64,000 bases of DNA from G963675935 sp963719005 (GCA_963719005.1 CAVRAR010000002.1:416278-480277); one strand, 5' to 3'; shown: positions 46,575-56,050, numbered from the stretch's first letter. Program-made: numbers and translations. Notes: generated by a model from the letters alone, not told the origin.

Positions 46575-47021
46575 GTGCGAAAGTCGATCGCTGCCGCCGC
46601 ATTGATCCGAGAACGTCTTGAAGGGCGACTTGTCTGGCTGACCCAGTGGAGCCGCAGTTGGCATTGCTACCATTTGGTAGGCGGTCACAAGAAGGACGAC
46701 GAATCGTTCCGCGACTGCCTGGTGCGCGAGATCCACGAGGAACTGGGCTTGAAGGAACACCAGGATTACGACATGGCCGCGGAGCCGACGGCCCACTTGG
46801 AGTTCACCGCATGGTCGGAAAGAGCCAACCAAGAGACCGCCTACACAACGGAACTGTTCGAGGTCCGCTTGCACTCTGGCGCGGCCCGCGACAAAGTTGA
46901 CGCAGACGCGGACAACCGTTGGCTCAGTGAACCTGAAATCACTGCTGGACAGTGTACCGACGGGAAGCCGATTAGTGCGACCATGAAGCTATTGTTGTCA
47001 AGAATCAACAGCCCCCGTTGA
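46575..47021 (+). CDS. Nudix hydrolase
   Basis: 148 residues from a GTG with GGGAG upstream. A complete Nudix box, GHKKDDESFRDCLVREIHEE followed by LGL, fits GX5EX7REUXEEXGU, so metal-dependent cleavage of a nucleoside diphosphate-X is expected. The first strand is SIAAAALIRERLEGRLVWL and the C-terminus carries LEFTAWSERANQETAYTTELFEV. The substrate is unknown; ADP-ribose or NAD-derived products would fit the TIR neighbourhood, but that is inference. Third gene of the PFK-Nudix group, 93 bases after the previous gene. Confidence 0.9.
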   Translation: MRKSIAAAALIRERLEGRLVWLTQWSRSWHCYHLVGGHKKDDESFRDCLVREIHEELGLKEHQDYDMAAEPTAHLEFTAWSERANQETAYTTELFEVRLHSGAARDKVDADADNRWLSEPEITAGQCTDGKPISATMKLLLSRINSPR

Positions 47022-47023
47022 GC

Positions 47024-47143
47024 GTGGAGACCGAGGTGGGCAATCGGACCGTTTGGCTTTATCAGGTTCTGGCGGCGATGGGTGCGACAGTGGCTGTGGC
47101 GAATCCGAAAGAGGTGAAACCGATTGCCGAGAGCCGGCAATAG
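47024..47143 (+). pseudogene. Fragment of an IS110 family transposase
   Basis: VETEVGNRTVWLYQVLAAMG, then ATVAVANPKEVKPIAESRQ and a stop. This is the part of the IS110 DEDD domain just before the IAES(R/K)-K-TD catalytic segment. The fragment begins 3 bases after the Nudix stop and is cut on both sides. Confidence 0.65.
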
Positions 47144-47200
47144 ACCTCCGCGGGACGGAACTGGTGGTGCTCGGCGCCTGCGAGACGGGCTTGGGTCGGG
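47143..47200 (+). pseudogene. Fragment of a CHAT protease domain
   Basis: DLRGTELVVLGACETGLGRV matches the catalytic-Cys segment of CHAT caspase-like domains (usually LVVLSACETGLG). Nothing else of the domain follows and the frame quickly becomes compositionally poor. It directly abuts the IS110 fragment, so it is recombination debris of a second conflict-type gene. Confidence 0.6.
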
Positions 47201-47336
47201 TCCGCTCTGTCGCCTCAGCTTTGGAAGCCGGCCTGAGCCTCCGCACCCCTCCTCTTTCGTCGCGCTTCGGCCGCTTGGCCACGTGTTCCGCCGGACGCTT
47301 GCCAAAATGGGAGCGAACTGCCCGGCGCGCGAACGT
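47144..47336. other. Debris region between the island and the cytochrome genes
   Basis: After the CHAT fragment no gene is seen up to the cytochrome b C-terminal gene. The stretch CGCACCCCTCCTCTTTCG and around is GC-rich without structure. Confidence 0.4.
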
Positions 47337-48083
47337 CTACCCGGGAATCGCATACGGCCAGAGGAATTCCCAATTTGGGCCGCGGAGAAAGGCGCCGATG
47401 AGAATTAGTAATAGCCCGAGCCAGAAGCCAAATTGGAATAGCAGGTAGACGAAGCGGCGCTGGCGGATCGTGTAGTAGCCGCTGCCGTTGGGGTTGCGGT
47501 CGAGATACGGCAGGGCCAGGAGCGCTACGACAATCAGAGCGGGGACCAACAGGCCGGCCAACCAGGCGTCGGCGTGGAAGAGAAGTTCTTGCAGGCCGAG
47601 GAAATACCAGGGGGCCTTTGATGGGTTCGGCGTTACCGCCGCGTCGGCCGGCTGCTCGAGCGGGGCGGGAACCAACAGCGACCACGTCAACAGCAGCGTC
47701 ATCACCACGATCATGCAAATCAACTCGCTGTAGACCAGGTCGGGCCACGTGCGGACTTTGCGGGCGAACTCCTTCTCGCGAACCGGCTGGCCGCGCGAAA
47801 TCCGCCGGTCGTTCTCCACCGCCTGCGCGGTCGCCAGCCAGGTGAAAAAACCTAACAGCCCGAACATTGCCAGCACGGCGACGTTGTCGGGGGCGGTCGC
47901 CGCGGCGGCGAATCGCGGATCGCGCAGCGAAATGCCCAGAAACGCCGACAACACGGCAAGCAGCGTCACCGCCATCGCCGGACGGACGAACCAGCGGCGG
48001 GCAAGATACAACGCCGTCAGCGCGGCAAACCAGGCGACGAAGACCGTCGTGGGGCTGAACAGGTTGTCGATGGCGGTTCTCAT
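47337..48083 (-). CDS. Cytochrome b C-terminal (subunit IV-like) protein
   Basis: 248 residues, last gene of a Rieske-cytochrome b operon on the minus strand. It has three N-terminal membrane segments not found in short subunit IV, then RTWPDLVYSELICMIVVMTL and the quinol-site region PNPSKAPWYFLGLQELLFHA, followed by AGLLVPALIVVALLALPYLD and FVYLLFQFGFWLGLLLILIG. NPSKAPWYF..GLQE is the conserved subunit IV/cytochrome b C-terminal motif (PEWY region is diverged). Part of a bc-type quinol oxidising complex of the planctomycete split kind. Confidence 0.88.
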   Translation of the reverse strand: MRTAIDNLFSPTTVFVAWFAALTALYLARRWFVRPAMAVTLLAVLSAFLGISLRDPRFAAAATAPDNVAVLAMFGLLGFFTWLATAQAVENDRRISRGQPVREKEFARKVRTWPDLVYSELICMIVVMTLLLTWSLLVPAPLEQPADAAVTPNPSKAPWYFLGLQELLFHADAWLAGLLVPALIVVALLALPYLDRNPNGSGYYTIRQRRFVYLLFQFGFWLGLLLILIGAFLRGPNWEFLWPYAIPG

Positions 48084-48114
48084 GGTTCAATCCTGTCAGA
48101 ACGCAAGCTTCGCG

Positions 48115-48155
48115 CCCTCACCCCCTGCCCCTCTCCCAAAGGGCGAGGGGAGTCA
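48115..48155. repeat. CCTCTCCC palindromic repeat between cytochrome genes
   Basis: CCCTCACCCCCTGCCCCTCT then CCCAAAGGGCGAGGGGAG belongs to the same repeat family as the multi-copy insert in the alcohol dehydrogenase gene (57796-57951). It overlaps the stop region of the cytochrome b N-terminal gene. Confidence 0.6.
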
Positions 48156-48749
48156 AAGTGGCCCGCTGATGCCGTCCTTCCGCACGCGCCAAAAATGCAG
48201 GGCCATTAACGACGCTGCCGCCAGCGGCAGGCCGAGACAGTGCAAGACGTAGAAGCGATTCAAGGTCTCCTCGCCGACGGTTCGAGCGCCGAGGAGCAGA
48301 AGCCGCGCGTCGCCGGTCAGGTTCGCGCCGACCGTGACCGCCCAAAGCGACAACTGATCCCACGGCAACAGGTAGCCGGTGAAGGAAAACGCGAAGGTCA
48401 AAACCAGCAGCAGCACGCCGATGCACCAATTGAACTGCCGCGGCGGCTTGTAGCTGCCGGTCAAGAAGACGCGGTACATGTGAAGCATGACGGCGATCAG
48501 CATCGCATGGCCGCCCCAGCGGTGGATTTCGCGGAGCACGCCGAACGAGACCACGTCGCGCAGGTCGAGCACGTCGTGGTACGCCCACTGGATAGTCGGG
48601 CGATAATAGAACATCAACAGCACGCCGGTGAGCATTTCGACGAGGAACAGGAAGAAGGTGATCCCGCCCATGCACCAGGTGAAGCTGGGACGCAGGGCGT
48701 GCGTCTTGATCGACGCGGGATGCAGGTGCAGCAGAAACTTGCCGGGCAT
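48153..48749 (-). CDS. Cytochrome b N-terminal domain protein
   Basis: About 198 residues from MPGKFLLHLHPASIK at 48749; the frame extends upstream without a ribosome site. Four membrane helices with the haem ligands: IHRWGGHAMLIAVMLHMYRVF in the second helix and the His of YVLHCLGLPLAAASLMALHF in the fourth. The quinol-site helix is FTGYLLPWDQLSLWAVTVG. Conserved aromatic and Gly residues of cytochrome b6 are present. Middle gene between Rieske and the C-terminal protein. Confidence 0.92.
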   Translation of the reverse strand: MPGKFLLHLHPASIKTHALRPSFTWCMGGITFFLFLVEMLTGVLLMFYYRPTIQWAYHDVLDLRDVVSFGVLREIHRWGGHAMLIAVMLHMYRVFLTGSYKPPRQFNWCIGVLLLVLTFAFSFTGYLLPWDQLSLWAVTVGANLTGDARLLLLGARTVGEETLNRFYVLHCLGLPLAAASLMALHFWRVRKDGISGPL

Positions 48750-48814
48750 CGGGAGGGACTTGGCGATTGCTGATGGTTGATTGCTGATTGAAAACCGCGT
48801 GCGGCCTCGCACCG

Positions 48815-49330
48815 TTACGCCTCTACAAAGCTCTCCGGGTCGTCCCACTGACCACGATCATGGCGGAAAGTCCGGGCGGTGTCGATTTCGATTCGGCCGT
48901 CGTCGGCCAGCCGGATAGCGCAGTGTTCCAGCGGGCGCGGTGCGGGCCCTTCGACGTTGATCCCTTCTTTCGTGAACGCGCTGCCGTGACAGGGACAGCG
49001 AAACCGCTGCTGGCTTTCGTGCCAAAGCGTGATGCAGCCCAGATGAGTGCAGGCGGTGCGAAGGGCGACGATCCGCGACCGCCCGGCGTGCGGCTGGCGG
49101 ACGATCCAGACGCCGTGGCTTGCGGCGTAGTTGGTTTCGACGCTGCCGACGGCATATTCGCCCGGTTTGCCCGCCTTAAAGGTTCGCGGCGGTTGATTGG
49201 TCACGTTGGGAGTCATGAATCGGGCGATGGCGGTGGCCCAAAGCGCCGAAACGGTCGCCAAGCCGGCCATGCCCAGTCCGCAGGCGGAGCCGAAGATCGC
49301 TCGGAGCAAGCCGCGGCGGTTGAGATTCAT
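48815..49330 (-). CDS. Rieske iron-sulfur protein of the bc complex
   Basis: About 171 residues from MNLNRRGLLRAIFGSACG at 49330, with an AAGGAGG site. The twin-arginine-like N-terminus and helix LGMAGLATVSALWATAIARF anchor it. The 2Fe-2S cluster is bound by CTHLGC and CPCHGSAF, both complete. It passes electrons from quinol to a c-type cytochrome. First gene of the three-gene operon. Confidence 0.94.
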   Translation of the reverse strand: MNLNRRGLLRAIFGSACGLGMAGLATVSALWATAIARFMTPNVTNQPPRTFKAGKPGEYAVGSVETNYAASHGVWIVRQPHAGRSRIVALRTACTHLGCITLWHESQQRFRCPCHGSAFTKEGINVEGPAPRPLEHCAIRLADDGRIEIDTARTFRHDRGQWDDPESFVEA

Positions 49331-49441
49331 GCCGAGCCTCCTTCCCCCCCGCAAAACACTGCCCCTGTTGAACCCTGGCGATTTGCATTACAATGATACG
49401 GTCTTAGGGCAGAGTCTGCAACGCAACGAAGGTCGGATCGA

Positions 49442-50725
49442 ATGAACGTGCTAGTCGTGGGCAGTGGCGGTCGGGAACATGCGCTGGCGTGGAAGATCAC
49501 GCAAAGCCCTCGCGCCGACCACGTCTTCGTGGCCCCAGGCAACGCCGGCACCGATCTGGACGGCGAAAACGTGGACATCTCGCCGAACGACGTCGCCGGC
49601 TTGATCCGATTTGCCAAGGAGAACGACGTGGGGCTGTGCGTCGTCGGGCCCGAGGCCCCACTGGCCGCCGGAATCGTCGACGCCTTCGAGGCGGCGGGCC
49701 TGCGGGCGTTCGGGCCGCACCGGGCCGCGGCGGAACTCGAAGGCAGCAAGGTCTTCTGCAAAAACCTGCTCCGCCACGCCGACGTGCCCACGGCCGACTA
49801 CCAGGTCTTCGCCGACGCGGACGAGGCGCTGAAGTTTCTCAAGGATCGCGAAGACGTACCGGTCGTAGTGAAGGCCGACGGGCTGGCCGCCGGCAAGGGC
49901 GTCGTGGTCTGTTCCGGTCGCGACGAGGCGACGGAGGCCGTCGAACAGATCGCCCGACAGAAAATCTTCGGCGAGGCCGGCAACCGGCTGGTAATCGAGG
50001 AGCGGCTCGACGGCCAAGAGGCGAGCGTGCTGGCGATTACCGACGGCCGGACGATCGTCACGCTTCAGCCCGCCCAGGACCACAAGGCGGCGTTCGACGG
50101 CGACACCGGTCCGAACACCGGCGGCATGGGCGCGTACTGCCCGGCCCCGCTGGTCGATGACGCGGCGCTGCATTGGATCGAGGAGCACGTCCTGGTGCCG
50201 ACGGTCCACGCGATGAAGCGGGCGCGGCGGCCGTTTCGCGGCGTGCTCTATGCCGGCTTGATGATGACCAAGCAGGGGCCGAAGGTGCTCGAATACAACG
50301 TGCGGTTCGGCGATCCCGAGTGCCAGCCGCTGCTGATGCGGCTGAAGACCGACCTGTTGGACGTGCTGGAGGCGACAGTCGAGGGCCGGCTCGATCAGAT
50401 CGGACCGTTGGAATGGGATCCGCGTCCCGCGGTGTGCGTCGTGATGGCCAGCCAGGGCTATCCGGGCGATTACAAGAAGGGCCATCCAATTCGCGGCCTG
50501 GTCGACGCCGACTCGCTGCCGGACGTAAAGGTGTTTCACGCCGGCACGGCGCTTTCGGACAGCGGCGGCGTCGTGACAACCGGCGGCCGCGTGCTGAACG
50601 TCACCGCGCTGGGCGATAGCATCGCCAAGGCCAAGTTGAACGCCTATCGCGCGGTCAAGTGCATTCGCTGGCCCGGGGCCTGGTGCCGCAAAGACATTTC
50701 CGACAAGGCGATGCGGCGGGCGTAG
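49442..50725 (+). CDS. purD: Phosphoribosylamine-glycine ligase
   Basis: Second step of purine synthesis: joins phosphoribosylamine and glycine using ATP. 427 residues. It begins MNVLVVGSGGREHALAWKI. The ATP-grasp domain has VPVVVKADGLAAGKGVVVC, RLVIEERLDGQEASVLA, QPAQDHKAAFDGDTGPNTGG and YNVRFGDPECQPLLMRL. The C-terminal PVCVVMASQGYPG-like block and GGRVLNVTALGDS are present. The start at 49442 directly follows GGTCGGATCGA. TTACAAT at 49387 may be a -10 element. Confidence 0.97.
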   Translation: MNVLVVGSGGREHALAWKITQSPRADHVFVAPGNAGTDLDGENVDISPNDVAGLIRFAKENDVGLCVVGPEAPLAAGIVDAFEAAGLRAFGPHRAAAELEGSKVFCKNLLRHADVPTADYQVFADADEALKFLKDREDVPVVVKADGLAAGKGVVVCSGRDEATEAVEQIARQKIFGEAGNRLVIEERLDGQEASVLAITDGRTIVTLQPAQDHKAAFDGDTGPNTGGMGAYCPAPLVDDAALHWIEEHVLVPTVHAMKRARRPFRGVLYAGLMMTKQGPKVLEYNVRFGDPECQPLLMRLKTDLLDVLEATVEGRLDQIGPLEWDPRPAVCVVMASQGYPGDYKKGHPIRGLVDADSLPDVKVFHAGTALSDSGGVVTTGGRVLNVTALGDSIAKAKLNAYRAVKCIRWPGAWCRKDISDKAMRRA

Positions 50726-50852
50726 CCGACCGCGTTCGCGCAGGGCATCGTCGGGATCGCCAGCCTGCGAAGATGCCGAAGACGGCACATGGCGTGTGCC
50801 GACTACTTTCCGGGCAGTGAACTGCCACCGTTCAACCTAAAGGAGCCGCCAA

Positions 50853-52064
50853 ATGGGCATGTTTGATACGGTCGGGACCGCGGCCAGCCAAGCGCAACGC
50901 AAGGAAAATACGCTGCGGAAGCTGGAACGCATGAAGAAGACGCTCCGCCACCAAGAGCCCGATCGCGTGCCGGTCAGCGACTTCTTCTGGGGCGGCTTCA
51001 TGGAACGCTGGCGAAAGGAGCTCGGACTGCCGGCCGACGCCAATCCGTATTACTACTATGACCTCGATTGGATCGTCACCGTCTCGAACATGGACCCGTG
51101 GATTCGCCCGTTCGAGACGATCAAGGAGACGCAAGACGAGGTGGTGGTGAAGACGGGCTACGGGGCCATTATGCGGAAACTGTTCCGTTGCCCGATGCCG
51201 GAGTTTATCGGCTGGGAGACCGACACGCTGGAGAAACTCGAAGCGGCCGAGTTCGACGATCCGCGCGACCCGCGGCGTTACTTCTCGGCGGGCGACAATC
51301 AGATCGCCGGGGTGGGCGACGGTTTCGAGCGGAACTCGCCCCCCTGGATCGACACGGTCAAGTCGCTCTGGCCCGACTTCCCGGTCTACGGCAGCATCAC
51401 GGAATGCTCGGAGTGCATGACGCGGATGATCGGCCCGCAGAACCACATGATGTGGATCGCGTTGGAGCCAGAGCGAATGGCGGCCGTGCTGCGGCGCGTT
51501 GGGCAGTTCTATCTGGACTGCGCCAAGGCGGCGATCGACGCGGCCGGACCGTGGCTGGACGGCTTCGTCGTCTGGGGCGACGTGGCGTACAAGAAGAGCA
51601 CGTTCATGCGGCCGGACTATTGGCGGGAGAATTACAAGCCCTGGGTCAAGGCGATTGTCGATTACGCCCACTCGAAGGGGCTCGACGTGATCTACCACGG
51701 CTGCGGCAACGTCAATTCGATCTTCCAGGACTACATCGACACCGGCATCGACGCCATGAATCCGCTGGAGGCGAAGGCCAACATGGATGTCCTCGATCTG
51801 CGGCGGCGGTTCGGCCACCACATGGGCTTCTGCGGCAACAGCAACATCCAGATTTGGGAATCAGGCGACCGCGAGGCGATCCGACGCGAGGTCTTGACCA
51901 AGCTGAACGCCGCACGCGGCGGCGGGTACATCTTCCAGTCGGATCATTCGGTGTCGAGCGCGGTCTCGGGACAAACGTATGACTACATTGTCAAGTTGGT
52001 CCGCGAATACGGGAAGTATCCGCTGCGGCTTGGGGAGTTCGACCAGCCGATTGCGTGCGCATAG
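50853..52064 (+). CDS. Uroporphyrinogen decarboxylase-family protein
   Basis: 403 residues, AAGGAG site. A UROD/MtaA-type barrel: LERMKKTLRHQEPDRVPVSD, DGFVVWGDVAYKKSTFMRPD, VIYHGCGNVNSIFQDYIDTG, INPLEAKANMDV-like segment and FQSDHSVSSAVSGQTYDYIV. In true UroD, HemE motifs differ; this subgroup of planctomycetes sits with sugar metabolism or methyl transfer, and the substrate is unknown. First gene of a likely operon (10 bases to the next gene) with a glycosidase-like protein, RhaT and RhaM. Confidence 0.88.
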   Translation: MGMFDTVGTAASQAQRKENTLRKLERMKKTLRHQEPDRVPVSDFFWGGFMERWRKELGLPADANPYYYYDLDWIVTVSNMDPWIRPFETIKETQDEVVVKTGYGAIMRKLFRCPMPEFIGWETDTLEKLEAAEFDDPRDPRRYFSAGDNQIAGVGDGFERNSPPWIDTVKSLWPDFPVYGSITECSECMTRMIGPQNHMMWIALEPERMAAVLRRVGQFYLDCAKAAIDAAGPWLDGFVVWGDVAYKKSTFMRPDYWRENYKPWVKAIVDYAHSKGLDVIYHGCGNVNSIFQDYIDTGIDAMNPLEAKANMDVLDLRRRFGHHMGFCGNSNIQIWESGDREAIRREVLTKLNAARGGGYIFQSDHSVSSAVSGQTYDYIVKLVREYGKYPLRLGEFDQPIACA

Positions 52065-52074
52065 GGGAAATTAG

Positions 52075-54875
52075 ATGACGGCAGCACTTCGTCTGATGGG
52101 AATCATCGGCGTTTTGTCGTGGTGCGGTTTATCGGCCGCCATCGCGGCAATGCCGCAAGCAGCAGAGCTGGAACAGTGCAACGTCGTTTGGACCACGCCC
52201 GGCAAAGACGCCGGCGACTCGATGCCGCTGGGCAACGGTCAGGTTGGAATCAACCTGTGGGTCGAGGCCGGCGGCGATCTGCACTTCTATATCTCGCGGA
52301 CAGACTCGTATAGCGAGGCATCGCGGCTTCTGAAGGTCGGTGCGGTGCGGGTCTCGCTCTCGCCCAATCCGTTCGTTGCCGGTTCGCCGTTCAAGCAAGA
52401 ACTTGACCTGCGGCACGGCCGTTGCGAAATCACGGCCGGCCGAGGCGAAAACGAGGTGACGCTGACGGTGTTTGTCGATGCCGACGAACCGGTCGTGCAC
52501 GTTCTGGGTCGCTCCGCTTCGCCGGTGTCGGTCAGGGCGACGGTCGAAAGTTGGCGGACCGCGCGGCACGTTCTGCGGGCCGGCGATGAATTGCAGTCGT
52601 CATGGACCATGCGCAACGCGCCTTTCGAGATTGCGGAGTCGGCCGACGTGTTTCCGGGCGACATCGGCGATGTGGTGGCTTGGCATCATCGCAACGAGAC
52701 GTCCGTGTTTCCGGCGACGATAAAGCTCCAGGACCTCGAATCGATCGCCGACAAAGCGACCGATCCGTTGCTGCATCGCACCTTTGGCGGATGGATGAGC
52801 GGGCCGGAATTCAAACGTGTTGACGCACGTTCGCTGGCGACGTTTAGCGCGGTCAAGAAGTTCTTCCTGAGTGTGGCGGCGCCGTGCGGTCAAATGCCTG
52901 CGGCAAAGGAGTGGCTCAACCGCGCAAATCGATTTCAAACGGGGCGGTCAATTCCCTGGAATCACTCGAACGGACAACAGCATGGTGGGAAGAGTTCTGG
53001 AACCGATCGTGGGTCTTCGTCGGCGGCGACGAGCGGCTGACGATTTCCGGCCGGCAGCATCCACTGCGGATCGGGCACGATTCGCAAGGAAGGAACGTTT
53101 TCTCGGGCAAGCGCGGCAACGGCGGGGCCTACGAACGAGTGCTCCCGCCCGCCGAGATCGCACGGCTCTCCTCCAACTTGATCAGAAAACCGCTGCGGCC
53201 AAGGAAGGGACGGATCGACATCGGGGAGGGCAGCATTTCTGAAATCGCCGATGAAACGTGTGACTTTTCGCGGGGATTCACGCTTGAAGCCTGGATATGG
53301 CCCGACGCCGCCACTTCCGGCCGTATCTTCGACAAAATGACTGCCGGCGGAAGCGACGGTTTTCTCTTTGACACTCATCCCGGCGATACGCTCCGCCTGA
53401 TCGTGGGCGACGTGACGCTTTCCGCGCCGCCGGGCATGCTCAAACCCGGCGCATGGCGCCACGTCGCGGCAACCGCCGACGCTGCCAGCGGAACGATGCG
53501 AATCTATCTGAACGGCAAGGTCGTGGCCCAACGGCCGGGCGACGCGGTATCTGCGATCAGCCGGGGCTACGCCTTGCAGCGATACGTGCAAGCGTGCGGC
53601 GGCCGGGGGACATACCCGATCAAGTTCAACGGCAGCATCTTCACCGTCGAGCCGAAACGCATGGGGCGGCCGTTCAACGCCGACTGGCGCGCGTGGGGCG
53701 ACTGCCACTGGTGGCAGAACGTGCGGCTGCCGTACCATCCGATGCTGGCCGACGGCGACTTCGAGATGATGCACCCGCTGTTCCGCCTGTACGAATCGGT
53801 CCGCCCCTTGTGCGAAGCCAGGGCGCAAATCTATCACGGCGTCCGCGGCTGCTACTTCCCCGAGACGATGACCGTCTGGGGCACCTACTCGAACGGAGAC
53901 TACGGCTGGAATCGCGCCGGCCATCAATCGAAAGACGTCCTCTGCCCCTGCTGGGCTTACGCGTGGAACCAGGGGCCGGAATTGGTCGCCTTGATGCTCG
54001 ACCGCTGGGACTATACCGAGGATGAGACGTTCTTGCAGGAGCAGCTCCTGCCGATGGCCGAATCGGTGTTGGCGTATTTCGACACGCGATTCAAGAGAGA
54101 TGCCAGCGGGAAGATCGTGCTCAATCCGACGCAGGCTGTCGAGACCTACTGGACCGGAGTGGTCAACGATGCGCCGACGACGGCCGGACTGAAGAATATA
54201 ACGACCCGGCTCTGCGAGTTGCCCGAGCGGCTGACAACCGCCCGGCAACGCGAGTTTTTCGCCAAGATGAAGGCCGCCTGCCCTGCGGTGCCGGTCGAGG
54301 AAGCGGAGTTCAATGGGAAAAAGGTCCGCAAGCTTGCCCCTGCCGAACAGTATGCGAAGCAGAGGACGAACTGTGAGAATCCCGAGTTGTACCCGATTTG
54401 GCCCTTCCGGCTCTATGGCCTGAGCAAGCCAGGGCTGGAGGAGGCGATCGCTGCCTATGAGCACCGACTGAATCATCTCGACGTCGGTTGGGGCTACGAC
54501 GGCAACTGCGCCGCAGTGTTGGGTTTAACCGACGAAGCGGCCCGCATCCTCAAGGTGAAGTGCGCAAACTCGAACCCCGCCTACCGTTGGCCCGCCACCT
54601 GGGGACCGAACTTCGACTGGCTGCCCGACCAGGATCATGGCAGCAACCTGCTGGAGACGACGCAGTTGATGTTGCTGCAAGCGGACGGCGACGCGATCCG
54701 GCTGCTGCCGGCGTGGCCAAAGAACTGGGACGTTCACTTCAAGCTGCATGCCCCGCGGCGGACGACGGTCGAGTGCGTTTATCGCGACGGGCGAATCGAG
54801 CGGCTCCGCGTCGAGCCGGCGGCACGGCGAAAGGACGTCCTTTGCTCGCTTGCCAAATTGCCGGATAGTCGCTAG
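52075..54875 (+). CDS. DUF5703 glycoside hydrolase-like protein with LamG insert, one frameshift
   Basis: About 933 residues when joined. Signal peptide LMGIIGVLSWCGLSAAIAA. DUF5703 N-terminal domain: VVWTTPGKDAGDSMPLGNGQ, VGINLWVEAGGDLHFYISRT. Near 52931 the frame changes from EWLNRANR to ISNGAVNSLESLERTTAWWE (one base missing). A concanavalin/LamG-like insert lies at about residues 395-495 (FTLEAWIWPDAATSGRIFDK, GAWRHVAATADAASGTMRIY). The C-terminal alpha/alpha barrel has WWQNVRLPYHPMLADGDFEM, YFPETMTVWGTYSNGDYGWN and HGSNLLETTQLMLLQADGDA. The fold is that of six-hairpin glycosidases. Context (RhaT, RhaM) suggests release of rhamnose from a polysaccharide; this is inference. Confidence 0.85.
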
Positions 54876-54926
54876 AGTGTCCGTCATCCCGTTGTAGCAG
54901 GCTTCTTCAGCAATTAAAGGGAATCC

Positions 54927-56030
54927 ATGAACGCCGTCATTGGAGTCTTTCTTCACGCCGTCGCCGCCCTGTTCGCGGCGAACTGCTATGCGCCGCAGAA
55001 GTACATCAAGCGTTGGTCGTGGGAGACGTTCTGGTTGACGCAGGCTGCGTGGTGCTGGTTGCTCTGGCCGATCATCGGCGCAATCTGCACCATTCCGAGC
55101 CTTGGGCGGGTGCTGCGGGAATCGTTCGGATGGCCCATGCTTTTTTGCTTCTTGATGGGAGCAGCGTTCGGCATTGGCGGCACGGCCTTCAATGTCGCGA
55201 TCCGCTATATCGGCTTTTCGCTGACCTACGCCATCGCCATCGGCCTGTCGGGCGTGCTCGGCATGTTTGTCACGCCGCTGGTGATGGGAGATCTCGGCAA
55301 GAAACTCGCCAAGCCCGGGGCGGGTTGGCTGATCGCCGGTGTGATCGTCGGCGTGATCGGCATCGCGCTGTGCGGACTCGCAGGGCGCTTCAAGGAACGC
55401 GAACTGCAAGAGCGGGAGTCCGGACCGGGCGAGTTCTCCTTGATCAAGGGCCTGCTGCTCTCGTTGCTGGCCGGCGTTCTCTCGGCTGTCTATGGCATTG
55501 GGCTGAACGACGTGGCCAGGCCGATTATGCAAGTCGCCGCAGAGCATGGCGCCGGAGCCTGGAAAACCAACGTCGCTTCGCTGTTTGTCAATCCCGGGGC
55601 TTTTCTGACGGCGCTCGTCTACTGCGTCTATCTTGCCCGAAAGAATCGGACGCTGGGCGAGCTGGTTCGGCTCCGCCCGGGCCCCGAGCGAGCAAGTCTC
55701 GCGGTAAACTATCTCCTCGCCATCCTTGTCGGCGCACTCTGGTATGGACAGTTTTTCGTTTACGGCCCGGGACGGGCGCGGCTCGGCGCCGACTACGAGT
55801 TTTCGAGTTGGGCCATCCTGATGATTATGATTGTGTTGTTCAGCACGATTCTGGCGTTGGTATTTCGCGAGTGGAAGGGCTGCCGGCCTCGCACACTCGC
55901 CGCCATCAGCATTGCCCTCCTGGTGCTGGTAACATCGGTTGTCATGCTCACGTATGGGAACTACCTCGGCGACAAGGGCAAGCCCGTCTCGCCCGATGAG
56001 GGCACCCCAGTGGCCGAAGCGGCAATTTAA
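54927..56030 (+). CDS. rhaT: L-rhamnose/proton symporter family transporter
   Basis: 367 residues with about ten membrane helices. RhaT family blocks: QKYIKRWSWETFWL, LWPIIGAICTIPSL, LMGAAFGIGGTAFNVAIRYI, LTYAIAIGLSGVLGMFVTPL, and in the second half VLSAVYGIGLNDVARPI, VASLFVNPGAFLTALVYC and LAILVGALWYGQFFVYGPG. The second half repeats the fold. It lies 51 bases after the glycosidase-like gene and 20 before RhaM, which supports rhamnose as the substrate. Confidence 0.9.
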   Translation: MNAVIGVFLHAVAALFAANCYAPQKYIKRWSWETFWLTQAAWCWLLWPIIGAICTIPSLGRVLRESFGWPMLFCFLMGAAFGIGGTAFNVAIRYIGFSLTYAIAIGLSGVLGMFVTPLVMGDLGKKLAKPGAGWLIAGVIVGVIGIALCGLAGRFKERELQERESGPGEFSLIKGLLLSLLAGVLSAVYGIGLNDVARPIMQVAAEHGAGAWKTNVASLFVNPGAFLTALVYCVYLARKNRTLGELVRLRPGPERASLAVNYLLAILVGALWYGQFFVYGPGRARLGADYEFSSWAILMIMIVLFSTILALVFREWKGCRPRTLAAISIALLVLVTSVVMLTYGNYLGDKGKPVSPDEGTPVAEAAI

Positions 56031-56050
56031 CCCGGGAAGGAGAATCCTCG

